From: Cunninghamia lanceolata
Taxonomy: Eukaryota; Streptophyta; Pinopsida; Cupressales; Cupressaceae
Length of the DNA: 64,000 bases
Assembly (NCBI GenBank): GCA_027924645.1
Contig: BSBN01001017.1
Span: 13,170,501 to 13,234,500 of the forward strand
Direction of reading: 5' to 3'
A program made the translations under genes and the position numbers. Numbering within the stretch: position 1 is the stretch's first letter; each line of letters begins with the position of its first letter. The notes under the pieces are model-generated. The model did no database searches. It saw only the letters and a program-made list of their open reading frames with translations, and was not told the origin of the DNA. Positions 47,640-58,914 of the stretch are shown here, piece after piece.

Positions 47640-48879
47640 TGCCCTGGACTTAGAGGTGAGTGGGTGAAGGAAATCCTCAACGAGATAGAGGAGATCCACC
47701 CAAGACAACAACAAGAAAGGTTAACTTAACTTCAAATATGACAAGCATTCATCCAACAGTTCGAAAGACAACGCCAACTTGAACGAAGCATCAACAAAAA
47801 CAATAATCAACCCACACAACACTAGAACATTAGAAACCCAAACAAAAGAATGGCGACTAGTGACCCTTTCGGTCATATAGTTATGTTTACAACAATGATC
47901 AAAGAACACCACATTCAAACAAATGCACAACAACATAGGCCCCAAGACTGACCGACCACTCTCCGCAAAGTCCAGCTCTCCAATGAGATAGACAATGCTC
48001 ATGTCTCACCTCCTCTCAAATAGCTACTTCCACAAGAGCGAGAGTGATGTGGAGGTTTTCCCCATGGCAAGGAGAGAGGGTCTATGTGTGTGCCAGAGCC
48101 AACTCAATCCCCCAGGACACCAATTCGTGATTTTGAGTGTACACATTTTGGTGAACCTGACATGAAGAATGAATCCTTTTGGGATGGATTCTTTCACATT
48201 TTTATGCATTTCACAATGTTTCATGTAAAAAGTCCAAGGGAATGTCCACTCAAGTAAAATTACAAATCCAAAATGGATCCAACAAAATCCGCACAACTTT
48301 GACCAAATCTAAACACATGTGAACATTCAAACTAAGATCCATCAAGATGATCAACCCATAACAAGTCATAGGATAATGGCCACCGCAATGGAAAATGAAG
48401 TATATTGTCAAGAGAAGAACTTACAAGAAGCTCGGGAGGTACAAAAATCACTCCACATAATACATCAAGAGAAAAAGTCCACAACATATGAAATGTCATC
48501 AGAAAGAACAAATAGGGTCACTCAAACCCCAAAGAAAAGAAATCCATTGCAAGGTAGAAAAACTCAAAGAAGGGACAAATTCCCCCTCACCCAAACTTAC
48601 ATGAAATATTCAAGCCTCCTGCCCTCATCATCCAACATGACAAGTTTCAATCAATTAGGTGGGATTCCTATAATGTAAAATCAACCACAAACAATTCCAC
48701 CCAATTTTCAAATCACAAACATGACACCATGTAGTCATCCAACTTTATCAAGATATTGACAATCTTGCATACTCTTTCAACAAGCACAACAAGCTCCACC
48801 TAAAGGGTTAATGTTTGGGAAAACAAAACCCTCTACACATAACCCCTATTAGGAACATACCTCAAGTATTTAAAGGAGC

Positions 48880-49680
48880 CTCTTGACTACAACATTCGTC
48901 AAGTAATACTACCACATCCTCTCCCTGAGATTCCAAAATTTAAAGGAGATGGTGATCCCAACTCCCATATCAAGGCTTACATCATAGTAGTACAAGAACT
49001 CCTTCCATGGGATGGGGTGGTAGCAAATATTTTTCCAAAGACTTTGGATGGTATCACTCTGGATTGGTACTATCGACTTCCAAAAGCATCGATCCATTCT
49101 TTTAGGCAACTCATTGATCAATTTGTTGCTGCCATCAATGCAAAAAAATTGGTCAAGATAGGAATACGAGAAATATTAACAATCAAACAAGAAGCCAATG
49201 AGTCAGTTGCACATTTGATCACACGATGGAGGAAAGTTCTCTATTCTTCAAATAGCGTACCAAACATGGATCATAAGGAACTTTGTGATGTCTTCTTACA
49301 TGCTCTCAACAATGACATATGAGAACAAGTCCAAAAACTCTCTTACAAATCATTTGAAGAAGCACTCGAAAGCTCCCTTAGAATTGACCAAGAAACTATT
49401 GATAGTGGAAGAAGGGAGTATGATGCCAATGGAAGGTTAATAAACCATCATAAAAATAACAAATCCTTGACAAACGATCATAACATAGATGGCTCACCAA
49501 ACATTTCACCATAAACGAACAACAATGGTGAATACAATAGTCATACAAATTTTGGAAATGAACTATCCCCAGAGAATCAACAAGAAGCCATACAACAATC
49601 ATCATCAACCTCATTATCACAATCATGATAAATATTTCTCATTTCACAAGAGAAGGGGGCATGTGATCAAGTCATGTTAG
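48880..49680 (+). pseudogene. Gypsy gag core and zinc knuckle (broken)
   Basis: The translation contains KEPLDYNIRQ, PEIPKFKGDGDPNSHIKAY, LDGITLDWYYRLPKASIHSF, EANESVAHLITRWR and DHKELCDVFLHAL, the standard order of the Retrotrans_gag domain. A TGA at 49319-49321 (DI-stop-EQVQKL) sits where CGA would give Arg. A further TAA follows near 49512. The zinc knuckle remnant, SFHKRRGHVIKSC, has lost its first Cys. A gag shell protein by family; inactive here. Confidence 0.85.
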
Positions 49681-49896
49681 GAGTTCCATCACTTCATATC
49701 AAACCTCCCAAAACATCAACATAAAGCATTCATGGACACATTGTCACAAGTTGAAGAACTTAGTCCCAAAATCCATCAAAACGCCTTTGATCAAAAGACT
49801 TTAGGCCTTGTGGAATTAGATAAAGACCAAGAAATTTGTGTCACCTAAGGACCAGAACAACCAGATGACACTTCCAACAATTCAAATTTTTGTCAC

Positions 49897-50400
49897 ATGT
49901 TAGAAAATCTCAAAAGTTCTCCTATGCACAAGAACACTCTCCTCAAAGCCTTAGATCTAGGCCATCTAGTAAAAAACACTCCAAGTGAAAAGTGTACTTC
50001 TTCAACATTTGATTTTGAACATCTACCCTCAGACAATGACATAGCTAAACAAGGTGATGTCCCCCTCTATCTGATAGTCCAAGTTCAAGACTATTCCATT
50101 AAACATGTAATGATCGATGATGGGTCTAAAATCAACATGGTCTCCTCTTTACATCTTCAAAGAATGGGTTATGACGAAACTCAAATCATAAAACAAACTT
50201 CCCTCCTTGGAATTCATGATAACCCAAATATTCAAACTATGGGGAAGGTCAATCTTTAAATCAAATTGGGTCCAAAAAATCTCTCAACTAAATTTCATGT
50301 CATCAATGAAGAAACCACTTACAACATGATCCTAGGAAGGCCTTGGATCCATAGGATGAGGGCCATTCCCTCCACACTATTTCAAGAAATAGGGTAAAAG
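49897..50400 (+). pseudogene. Gypsy retropepsin-like region (broken)
   Basis: After a linker comes DVPLYLIVQVQDYSIKHVMI, DDGSKINMVSS, where the active-site motif DxGS is preserved in form (IDDGS), followed by GYDETQI and, after a stop, YNMILGRPWIHRMRAIPSTL. The ILGRPW motif is highly typical of Gypsy proteases. Stops occur near 50257 and 50396. Confidence 0.85.
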
Positions 50401-51344
50401 TTCAAAGCTATGTCACACTTTGGGCCAACTTATTAGCATAAATGAATTTAAGTATTTCCAACTAAAAGTCAATTTTGGTGAAACTTATGTTCTATCTGGA
50501 TTCATTCTAGCTAAATTAGATCTAGCCCACAACTTTTCCAATTGGAACCATCCACTAAAAACATATGTAGCATCACCTTGGGGCTCATTTACCAAAAAAT
50601 GAAATTATTTGAAAAATTGATGATCTGACAACTCCCACTCATGCAAATAATCATTTTAAAATAATCTAAAAATACCCTTTTGTAGATCAATCAATCTACT
50701 TTGTAAAAATATAAATTTTTAAACATTTTAATAAGTGTTTATATTTTATTATTTATTTCTACTAAAAATAGGTCATCAGCATCAAAATATGGTGTCAATT
50801 GTCCTCTCAAGAGAATATAGTAAAGTTTATCAAAAAATAAAAAAAATATGATGCACTAGAGGAGAGATTCCTTGTCGAGATGAAATATTTTTTTTTCTAT
50901 TTTGGATAAATAATGAAGGAAAAAGTTGACGTCCCATTGAAATAGTTATATTTCATTACACACAACTTCCAATATTTATTTAGAAATATATATTATCAAA
51001 TTGGGGAAGAAAATAATCGATGCACTAAAGTTTTGAGCTATGAATACACAAAAAATATAGAAGGAAAATAAATAAAATTTACTATATAAAGTGTGATGTC
51101 CCATTCAAACTTATTTTCAACATTTTATCAACAACTAAATTATAGTGTCAATTTTATAAAATACTACATTTAAAAATATTTTTTAAATTTAAAAAAAAAT
51201 AAAAACATAAAATACACTAAAATTCTGAACATATATGTCACTTTGTAGTGGTTCAAGTTAAAAAGTTAGATCAATGTTGGTGGTTCCTTTATAAAAGTGT
51301 GACACAGGTTTGTACTTTTACCTAATACACTTCTTGCACATGTG

Positions 51345-52040
51345 GCAAACCCATGTCATCAAGGGAGATCCTAATCCTTTCAGCCATTATAGAGTTGAAC
51401 AAGTCAAAAATAAGGAAAAGACCATGGAAACCACTAGTGACCCTAAAGTCAACACTTTTGAAAAAGGAGAGACATAAAAAAAATTACAAAGGTAGCCAAG
51501 AACTCAAAATCTATAGGAAAGGGGGCAATAGGAGAATTCCCTTTTGATCCCCACTCAACAAAGTCTTATGCTCCATTCAACTTTGTGCCCATTCCAATCG
51601 AGGCAAGTAAAAACATTCATATGATGGAAATCATGACTAAAGAAGAAGAACCAAAACCCTCACAGAAACTAGGGGATTCAACACCAACCTCATTTGACCC
51701 TCAAAAGTTTGAAACAAGAAATGAAACTATACAAGAACAGAAAATGATAAAGATAGGGGGAAAAACATCAAATAATGAAACATGTGAGTACACAAAAATC
51801 CTCACTGAATACAAAGACATTTTTACACCAAGTCTTCGAGTGTCCTTGCCAAGACTTTCAAGTGAAGTTTAGACCAAATTGGATAGGTCCACATGTAGTT
51901 AAGGAAGACATTAGAAATGATGTTACTTCTTGTGCATTATGGAAGGAGAAGAGGTTAGCATCTCAAAAAATCATAAAACATAAAAACAAAAAAAAATCTA
52001 ATATTCCAAAAATACAAAAAATTACAAAATCAAAAAGATA
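51345..52040 (+). pseudogene. Gypsy pol remnant: pre-RT linker joined to integrase C-terminus
   Basis: The first part encodes a linker ending in ILTEYKDIFTPS, the phrase that normally precedes the reverse transcriptase. About 50 bp later, in another frame, comes FRPNWIGPHVVKE, the typical end of the Gypsy integrase (K-x-x-PNW-x-GPYVV), then a lysine-rich tail to about 52040. At least 2 kb of pol must be missing between them, so this is a deletion derivative. Confidence 0.75.
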
Positions 52041-52386
52041 AAAAAAAATAGAAATTTTGTTTCGTACATTTTAGTATCATTTTGTTCATCTTGCATTAGA
52101 GTGAATGACTTGCTCTTATATTATTTTCATTTCAATAAGGAGTCTAAGGTTGCCTAGGTATAAGTGACCCTTTTAGGTTCTAAGATTCCCTATTTTCACA
52201 ATCACCATTTTCCCCTTCATTTCCATTGATTCTAATCAAAGCCCAGCTCTTAGCTTTACATTGATCCTAGTCTTAATAATTTAGGATGTCGAGTCTAAGC
52301 AAAGTTAGTATTCAAACCTACAGTGTTCAAAGGAATATTGCTATATTACATACACTATCTTTGATCTGCAAGCTAGCAGGATCAAA
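52041..52386. other. Non-coding junction between the Gypsy remnant and a minus-strand LTR
   Basis: No coding signal. The plus-strand element's 3' untranslated region and the minus-strand element's leader must meet here, but the exact break cannot be placed. Confidence 0.4.
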
Positions 52387-53705
52387 GCTTTGATACCATT
52401 TGTAATGTCCCATTTTGGGATATACCTAATTTCTTGACTTACAAACCGTAGAATTAACTATAAATGACATTAGATATATTAAAGATAAAGAAATTATGAC
52501 AATATTTAGATCATAGAATGGTCAGTATTCAGATCAATACATCATAGTAGCATTAATATTCAGATCGGTACATTGTAGCATAAACAATATTCAGTCAATA
52601 CATCATAGCACAAACTTCAAATCTAATCACATAGTAAATTTCATAGAAATACTTGCAAGTAACAATATTGAGGTGGGCCATCCTCAATATTGTTGAGAAC
52701 ATGTAAGGGGGGTCATACTTACATCTCCCAATCCACCTTGGAGTGTGGCCATCCTCCTCAATCAATCTCTAAAGCATGGAAGGTGGGCCATCCTCCAACT
52801 CTGGGCCAACTTGATAAGAGCAGAGAGGGAAGCCATCCTCTTATCTCTTGTGAACCGGAAGGGGGGTCATCCTTCCTATTTGCAAATAACTTCCTTAATT
52901 TAAAAACTGATTACTTAAGAGTTTTTCTAGATTATTTCTGACTAGAATACCTCTTGATGTATTGGCTAATTATTCCAACGGCTACAATAAATAGTTTTCT
53001 TTTGCATATATATTCTATTTCTGTTGTAGGTCTTTTATATGTCTTTATTTATTATGTTATTTTTACTTGATCGATGGATGCCTTCAATTGTCTTTTGATT
53101 TCTCTCTTTATATTCCTTGGTTGAAGAAGTCACACTTTTTAATATGCACCTTTTGCCTCTTAAAAGAGTCACACCTCTTCATATGGTCATTGCCTTTAGT
53201 AAGAATTAATCTTAACAATTCTTCTTTAATCACTACCTTGTTAATCATGATCACTACTATTTAAATAAATCATTTTTTATCTTCTTAATTCATTTGCTCC
53301 TATCATCCTTAGGTGATCTAAAACATATATATTATTTCCTTTGAAAACATATCAAACTATGTGGTTAGCTAACAAGGAGATAATGAAGGTTGGCCCATGT
53401 TTAGAGATATTTTTTGTTTTATATTTCATAAGTCAAAGGGATGTCAATAAAGAGGGTCGGCCAGAAAGGAGATCATGAAGGTTGGTCCATATTTAGAGAT
53501 TTATTTTATTTGGTGGAGCATTACATTTTGGGTCTCTCTTGCACTTTCACTGAAGCTCTTATATCTTAGGTGGCTACCTTCATAGCAAACTCTTACAAGT
53601 TATTGCCTATTTTTAGCTGAGAATACAATAATGATTATGACATGACATTTGAGAAAAGTACTAGAAATAATATTTTATTAGTTCTTCCAAGAGAGGGACA
53701 TTATA
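52387..53705 (-). mobile_element. 5' LTR and PBS of a minus-strand LTR retrotransposon
   Basis: GCTTTGATACCA (about 52387-52398) is the complement of the PBS TGGTATCAAAGC, so the element reads on the minus strand. The LTR starts two bases later with TGTAATGTCCC (52401). An end with inverted terminus GGGACATTATA is at 53695-53705; GGAGCATTACA at 53515-53525 is an alternative end. Such TGTAATGTCCC/GGGACATTACA termini are typical of plant Gypsy LTRs. Two copies of GAAGGTTGG-CCATRTTTAGAGAT lie at about 53384 and 53478. The interior on the low-coordinate side is lost. Confidence 0.65.
52661..52876. repeat. Array of six hairpins with a shared 8-nt loop
   Basis: Six imperfect units in 216 bp have loops starting at 52674, 52709, 52745, 52784, 52829 and 52863: TGGGCCAT, GGGGTCAT, GTGGCCAT, TGGGCCAT, GAAGCCAT, GGGGTCAT. 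The loops are conserved, while the arms differ from unit to unit yet remain self-complementary, for example AACAATATTGAGG/CCTCAATATTGTT (13 bp, perfect), ATGTAAG/CTTACAT, GATAAGAG/CTCTTATC and GGAAGG/CCTTCC. Most stems close with GG on the left and CC on the right of the loop. Lies inside the minus-strand LTR, so the RNA form would carry loops of the type ATGRCCCM. Confidence 0.85.
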
Positions 53706-54719
53706 TTTTCAGTCCCCAAGTTGGGCCTTTAGCATCTATTTATTGGTAGGCAGTTTCATATTTTGGCATCCATTTTTCATACACCGAAACATTATCAAAA
53801 TTGCTTGAGTATTTGTGTTCAATCAATTCAAATATGAGAATAAAACCCTTGGATTTATTAGAGATTGGATGATGGAAAACCTCTAATATCATAAGGGAAA
53901 ATTTATTCAAAAGTTGCATTTGTCCTTAAAAGATTGCAAATATTTAGTTTTTGCAAGATTGTAAAGAAGGAAGTTTCAAAATGCATAGTGTGCTCTCAAG
54001 TTTTATTGTTTTTAAATGTATGGATATAATTTCAAAATTATGATAGTATTTGATTGTATATTTCATCGTTTTGGAGTATCTCAGTATTGGATTAGATCTC
54101 TAGGTTTATATTTGTAAGTGTTGTTCAGTTTGGAGAAGTGTGAAGTGTGTGGAAGGAGCTCCAACATATAGGGTTTATTTGTAGATCTAAATACTATTTG
54201 TACATTTCTATTATTTCTATTTTATAACAGAATTTGGTTGTACATTATAGCCATATAAATCATCTCCAACATTGTGGTGAAGTTTGGTGTGTTTCAACAT
54301 AAGTTTTTAGTGTTTTCTTTCAGGATTTGTGAGGAAGAAGCTACAAAAAGAAAATCATATTTCTAGATTTTTGTATTTGCATGTATTTATGTACATTTTA
54401 TGTTATTTTAACATTTTTCTATTCATATAAAAAATAGAAAACATCCACATGCATTTGAGTGAAAAATATTTTATATGTGAAAATTTGTGTGAATTGCATG
54501 ACATACTTTGTGTAAAATTTTAATACAATTGCACTTTCAATGATTTTTAAAGTTTTAACTATAGTAAAGAAAAAGAATTTTAAAAATAATTTAATATTTT
54601 TTTCTTTATTAATAAAATTCTTTTCAAATTCAAAAGTTAAACTTTTCAAAATATTTAGGGTTTCTCGAAAAATAGAAATTTGCATCTTTTATTTGCTCCT
54701 GAAATTTAGATCTTTGTGA
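53706..54719. other. Non-coding AT-rich stretch
   Basis: Nothing recognisable. The minus ORF at 54419-54685 is composed of I, F, K and L as expected from AT-rich DNA. Confidence 0.5.
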
Positions 54720-55650
54720 ACTCAATGGCTTTCCTCTTCCAAAAGCTTTTCATCAATTTTGACACCTTTGTTATCTACTACACACCTTCAAATACCTTCA
54801 AGCACCTTCTTCAACATTTTCACTCCTTTTGTGCAGAGATAAAGGCCTTCTCAGCAAACTACTTTCAATGATTGATTTCAAACACCTTTCTGTATCTAGA
54901 GACGTGTTCAAAATGGATTGCTGGGCTTCATATCGCCTTGTATTTGCAGATATCAAACTTCAAATTTTAGATATCTAAAGTTATAATATTAAATTTGGTT
55001 TCAATGCCTTACACAATGCCTTTTATTCAACTCGTTAACAAACAACTTCATTCCAACGCCTTCTTCATAGTGGTATTTAGCCTTTCAACAGCATTCAGAT
55101 GCTTCTTTGTATGTCAACACCTTCATTTGGATGCAACACCTTCAGAATCACCTGGATTTGGATGCAATGTTTCTTTAACACCTTTACTTCAATATTATTT
55201 CAACTTGCGCTAGCTTTATGCTAGTTTTGGATGTTGGAAATGTACACGATGAAAATGTACATGCCTCCTCAAATGCCTTCTCTCCTTAAATGCAGAAAGA
55301 GGATTCAACTTCATACCCTAGGGATGAGGTGTCTCACAGCAAGAGAATTACTGCCTTCAATAAAATCTTCAACATCCTTTTCGCATTGTTGGATCTTTTC
55401 TTCTCACAATAAAATTTCAAGTATTGGCTCTCCTCTAAACTCACAAGCACATGGATATTATATATGCTCTGATACCATATTGCGTATGGGAAATGTAATG
55501 AGAAAATTGTATTATGTAAAGCAACAAATATATATACAAATGTTAGTGGTTGGAATAACCACCTAGTCGGCCATACCCAACCAACCAACTATAACTATAT
55601 AAAATAGGTATTAGTTGGAAATGTTAATAATATTAAATATATTATTAACA
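54720..55650 (-). mobile_element. Third Copia of the 36849-42425 family: 5' LTR plus part of the leader
   Basis: The LTR at 55481-55650 shares AGCAACAAATATATATACA, GTGGTTGGAATAACCACCTA, CAACCAACCAACTA and ATTAGTTGGAA with the other two LTRs. The PBS complement GCTCTGATACCA is at 55466-55477. The preceding CACCTTC-rich sequence is the leader, similar in style to 41600-42226. Gag and pol are absent. On the minus strand it begins TGTTAATAATATA (55650) immediately beside the PADRE gene fragment. Confidence 0.75.
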
Positions 55651-55718
55651 TAGTAAAATCATCAAGAATTCTAAAGGCAATCTGGTGGCAGTGCAAGCAA
55701 TTAACATCCCTCCAGGCA

Positions 55719-56030
55719 CTAATAACTAGGTGGAAGTGCTATTCCAGAACGGACCCTTCGTTGCTCGCGTTGGTAATTCTCCAACTTTGGCAATTGAAGA
55801 AGAAAATAGAGGTGCTTAGCCTGGAGACTCGCAGATCCATCCAGAGGCTTTGCTCTGACTCCCATATGATGAACTGCTTCCGAATGCAAAATGACATAGC
55901 CTGGATAATCATTGAGGATCTCATTTACTGTCACAGGCTGCTTCACCTTCAAAACTTGTCCGTCTAACTTCATGATCTTAACACTCCCATGATGTCCTCT
56001 GAACAAAATTGCATTGCCCATGAAATCCAA
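55719..56030 (-). CDS. PADRE (DUF4228) domain protein, C-terminally short
   Basis: 103 codons on the minus strand. The protein probably starts at the second Met (56019-56021), giving MGNAILFRG, the N-terminal form usual for this family and suitable for N-myristoylation. Family landmarks follow in order: VKIMKLDGQVLKVKQPVTV, EILNDYPGYVILHSEAV, MGVRAKPLD, AKHLYFLLQLPKL, then RRVRSGIAL. PADRE proteins are plant-specific and many respond to pathogens or abiotic stress; the biochemical role is unknown. Typical members are about 150-200 residues and continue after RRVRSGI with a conserved tail; here it ends with PPSY and a stop. The Copia LTR begins 69 bp downstream, so the 3' part was probably displaced. 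Either a truncated but expressed gene or a pseudogene. Confidence 0.85.
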   Translation of the reverse strand: MDFMGNAILFRGHHGSVKIMKLDGQVLKVKQPVTVNEILNDYPGYVILHSEAVHHMGVRAKPLDGSASLQAKHLYFLLQLPKLENYQREQRRVRSGIALPPSY

Positions 56031-56084
56031 TCTGGGAAACTAAATTTAAAAATAAGAACATCTATTATTGGGGATTATATTTGG

Positions 56085-56092
56085 CTTTTATA
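56085..56092 (-). promoter_or_regulatory. TATA box of the PADRE gene
   Basis: On the minus strand TATAAAAG, in the context GTCTATAAAAGCC, about 60 bp before the first ATG. This distance allows a 5' leader of roughly 30 nt. No other TATA box of this quality lies near. Confidence 0.55.
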
Positions 56093-56330
56093 GACATATA
56101 GATAAGTAGCGACAATTTTGATGTCAATGACAAACGTGTTTATTAGCATGCGTGGGAGGATTGTTGGCTCCAGGTAACAATGAGCAGCACTGGTTTCATT
56201 TCAAAATAGTTTTATTAAAGACAGCAATGTGATGAGATGGATCAGGAGTTTTCTTTCGTAGCAATCCGTTCAAATTCAGACGGCCCTGTCGCCTCTTTTG
56301 TGTGGCTGCCGTTGAAATTATGTTCACGTA

Positions 56331-56338
56331 ACACGTGC
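56331..56338. promoter_or_regulatory. G-box / ABRE-like element upstream of the PADRE gene
   Basis: ACACGTGC contains the CACGTG core (56332-56337), about 300 bp upstream of the start codon. Such elements bind bZIP and bHLH factors and are typical in ABA- and stress-responsive promoters. A role here is inference. Confidence 0.4.
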
Positions 56339-56364
56339 GTACCTGCATGCCTTGCCGACATTAC

Positions 56365-57347
56365 GAAAGTCTTGAATTTTTAACCATGATTTTTCTTTGG
56401 GTTCACATATTTACAAATATTTTATGATTTTTCTTTGGGTACACATATTTACAAATATTTTAGTTTTGGATTTTGAATAAAAAATATAATGGTGATAACT
56501 TTGTTCTTCATAAATATATGATTAAGAGATGATGTTTCTATGGACGACAAGAATGTTTTTGGATGTTAGTTGTGTAAAAAAAATTGCATAAAGTTTTGGA
56601 TCACATTCTCTGATTTAGTATGAGAACAAAGAGAAGAAATGGATCACATAGTGCCATCTAAAAGTTGATTAAAAAACTTACACCAAAATGTTAATAAAAA
56701 AACCTTTTACACAATTAACATATAGAAACTTTTTTTATCAAACATGAAATTTTCATAATCAATTACTTGAACCCAAAATTTTGATACAAAAAACTTTTAC
56801 ACAATTAACATATACAAACTTTTTTTAATCAAACATAAAAATTTCATAATCATGAGTTGAATTGTATTGTTTAAACAAAAAATTAAAAATGTTTTATTAT
56901 TTCTTAAAAAAGAATATACAAGATAATTTGTTCTACTTATTACCTCAAAATTAACCATTACTTAAAAGTCTAACACCAATTAACAAATATTAAAGTAAAA
57001 TATGCTTTTGTTGGTTAGCGACATGGTCTTGGTAATATGCTATTTTATTAGTTCTTGCCATGGAACTATAGCCGCAACGCTGTCTTTAACATACAATTCA
57101 ATTCAATTCTTTTGCCAATGAGGATTTGTTATTTCTTTTATTAAATTGTAGAATAAAGTTCAAAAAAGCAAATGCTAGATTTTTAACCAAAAATTATGAA
57201 AAAGAGATTTAAATTTCTTTTAACTAGCTGGCATGTTTGGTAGTTTAAATTTCAATGCAAGAGAAGGCACATAAATTTAGTCTTTAATGAGTAGAAAAAT
57301 AAGTTAGATGTCCACGTGGTAGCAAAACCATCCCATAAAGCCCTATT
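56365..57347. repeat. Duplicated block, copy B, left part
   Basis: Colinear with 16575-17570 (see there). It contains one extra tandem copy of a GATTTTTCTTTGGGT...CACATATTTACAAATATTTT segment (about 56388-56461). The LINE at 57348-58901 splits the block from its right part at 58915. Confidence 0.85.
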
Positions 57348-58914
57348 TTTAAAAAAAGAGGGGTAAAAATTTATTAATAAAGAAACCACAAGTACAAAGC
57401 CAAGAGAGCAACCGCCCTTAGAAACAACAAAAATCTAGAAAAAAACACCATCAGAACAATCAGCCAGACCAGAACTAGGGAAACAACCCCACCCACAAAG
57501 CCCCAAGTAAGGACTTTAGCTAGCCATCCACATCCTCTGAAATCAACCTTTCCAAGTTTTGAACACCATCCTAGGACAACCGGTCCCATCCACTAACATT
57601 CCAATCTCCCACTTGCTCCGAGGCCCACTTAGCCAAGCAATTAGCCAAACGGTTCTATTCTCTAGGGACATGGACAAAAGAAACAAAGTCCATCGAGTGA
57701 CTCAACCAAAGAATTTGTCGAACCACTGATTCCAACTGACATTGCACACCTACCACCACATGCTCATTCAACAAACTTATCACAATCTAGGAATCTAACT
57801 CACAGATAACCCTACACCATCCCAAAGCACACCCTTTTTCCAAAGCACAAAGAATAGCTAGAGCCTCCATAAAATTATTAGTTTGATGCCCTCTATAGAT
57901 ACAGAAGAAAAAAAGACTAGCACCCAAGCTATTCTTTCCTAATCCCCCAATCCCAACATGACAAAGATTCCCCCTAGAAGAGCTATCCGTATTAATCATA
58001 AAAATACCAGGAGGTGGAGGGGACCACCTTCCATCTCTTTAAACCTTACTCTTAGATTGATTCCTTTTCCTAGGCTAGGAAGAGCAAGAGCTTCCAACCA
58101 CTAAACCCAAATTGTGTGCCGCATGCAACTCCCCAATGTCCAACTTAGCAGAGAGATCACACTTAGTTGCTAAGGTCTCTTGAAGCATACTAAGAATCCT
58201 CTACCACACCTGTTGAACTTCCAAATTCCTCCCTTGAAAAATCCTTCGATTTCTTTCTAGCCAGAGCTGCCACAAAATAAAAGAAGGATCAATTTTCCAA
58301 GCCACTTGCAAGAAAGAAGTTGTAGCCGGGGGCCTGCCCAAACTTTTCCAGAAATCAACTAAAGAAGAAGTGTGAACACAGGCCTGCTTCCAAGAATCCC
58401 ACCAAAGATGCCGAATTTGGCAGGCCAAAGGACACTAAAAGAATAAATGGGCATGACACTCCTCCCCACCATTGCAAATGAAGAAAAAAGGACCTTGAAA
58501 ACCCCTTTCTGCAGGTTATCTGAAGTGAAGCAATGATTCTGAGAAACCAACCAAAGGAAGTAATTATATTTTTTCCATCCAAATTTATTCCACACAAACT
58601 TCCACCAAGGAGAGTCCATCACCCCAAACTTTTGCATATCCAACACATGATATCCATAAGCAACTGAATACACACCTTTCAAATTAGGACTCCAGGCAAA
58701 GGAATCACTCTCCCACAGAGAACTGAAAACTCTACCATCAAGAACCTTAGCTAACTCATCCCAATCCACCTATAGCCCAACTGGTGGCCACTCAGACATA
58801 GCTTTCCATCTGCAAACCTCCATTTTACCCACACACTGAACTGATTTGAAATGCTCCACACGACTCCACCCGCCTCATGAAAGATGTCACACAAGGATTG
58901 AATAAAACCCTATT
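57335..58914 (-). mobile_element. 5'-truncated LINE with target duplication and known empty site
   Basis: Target duplication ATAAAGCCCTATT (57335-57347) and ATAAAACCCTATT (58902-58914), one mismatch. The same 13-bp site is present once and uninterrupted in copy A (17558-17570, ATAAAGTCCTATT). The body, 57348-58901, is 1,554 bp, codes on the minus strand and holds only the 3' end of ORF2, as expected from incomplete reverse transcription. Confidence 0.9.
57560..58770 (-). pseudogene. LINE ORF2 C-terminus: zf-RVT and RNase H domains (broken)
   Basis: From 58769 downwards: FAWSPNLKGVYSVAYGY, then WWKFVWNKFGWKKYNYFLWL and the zf-RVT-type region that follows reverse transcriptase in plant L1 elements, then FWKSLGRPPATT. 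The RNase H part has INTDSSSRGNLCHVGIGGLG (57938-57999), NNFMEALAILCALEKG and VICELDS, matching the catalytic D-E-D pattern, then further downstream VPREQNRLANCLAKWA. Several frames and stops make it non-functional. Confidence 0.88.

Larger units (their letters stand above)
47640..52040 (+). mobile_element. Dead Gypsy retrotransposon with large internal deletion
   Basis: Order on the plus strand: degenerate gag N-terminus (from about 47640), gag core (48880-49640), zinc-knuckle remnant (about 49630-49680), protease-like region (49897-50400), a 0.7-kb AT-rich block also found at 43560-44460, a pre-RT linker (51345-51870) and directly after it the integrase C-terminal tail (51870-52040). The RT core, RNase H and integrase catalytic core are missing. 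Its 3' LTR is not seen: an unrelated minus-strand LTR begins at 52401. Confidence 0.8.

Noticed and set aside
52661..52876. CRISPR-like array
   Set aside because: Plant nuclear DNA; the conserved part is only an 8-nt loop, spacers are palindromic arms and spacing varies.
53515..53525. GGAGCATTACA as the outer end of the minus-strand LTR
   Set aside because: Possible, but GGGACATTATA at 53695-53705 matches the inverted terminus TGTAATGTCCC better; kept as an alternative only.
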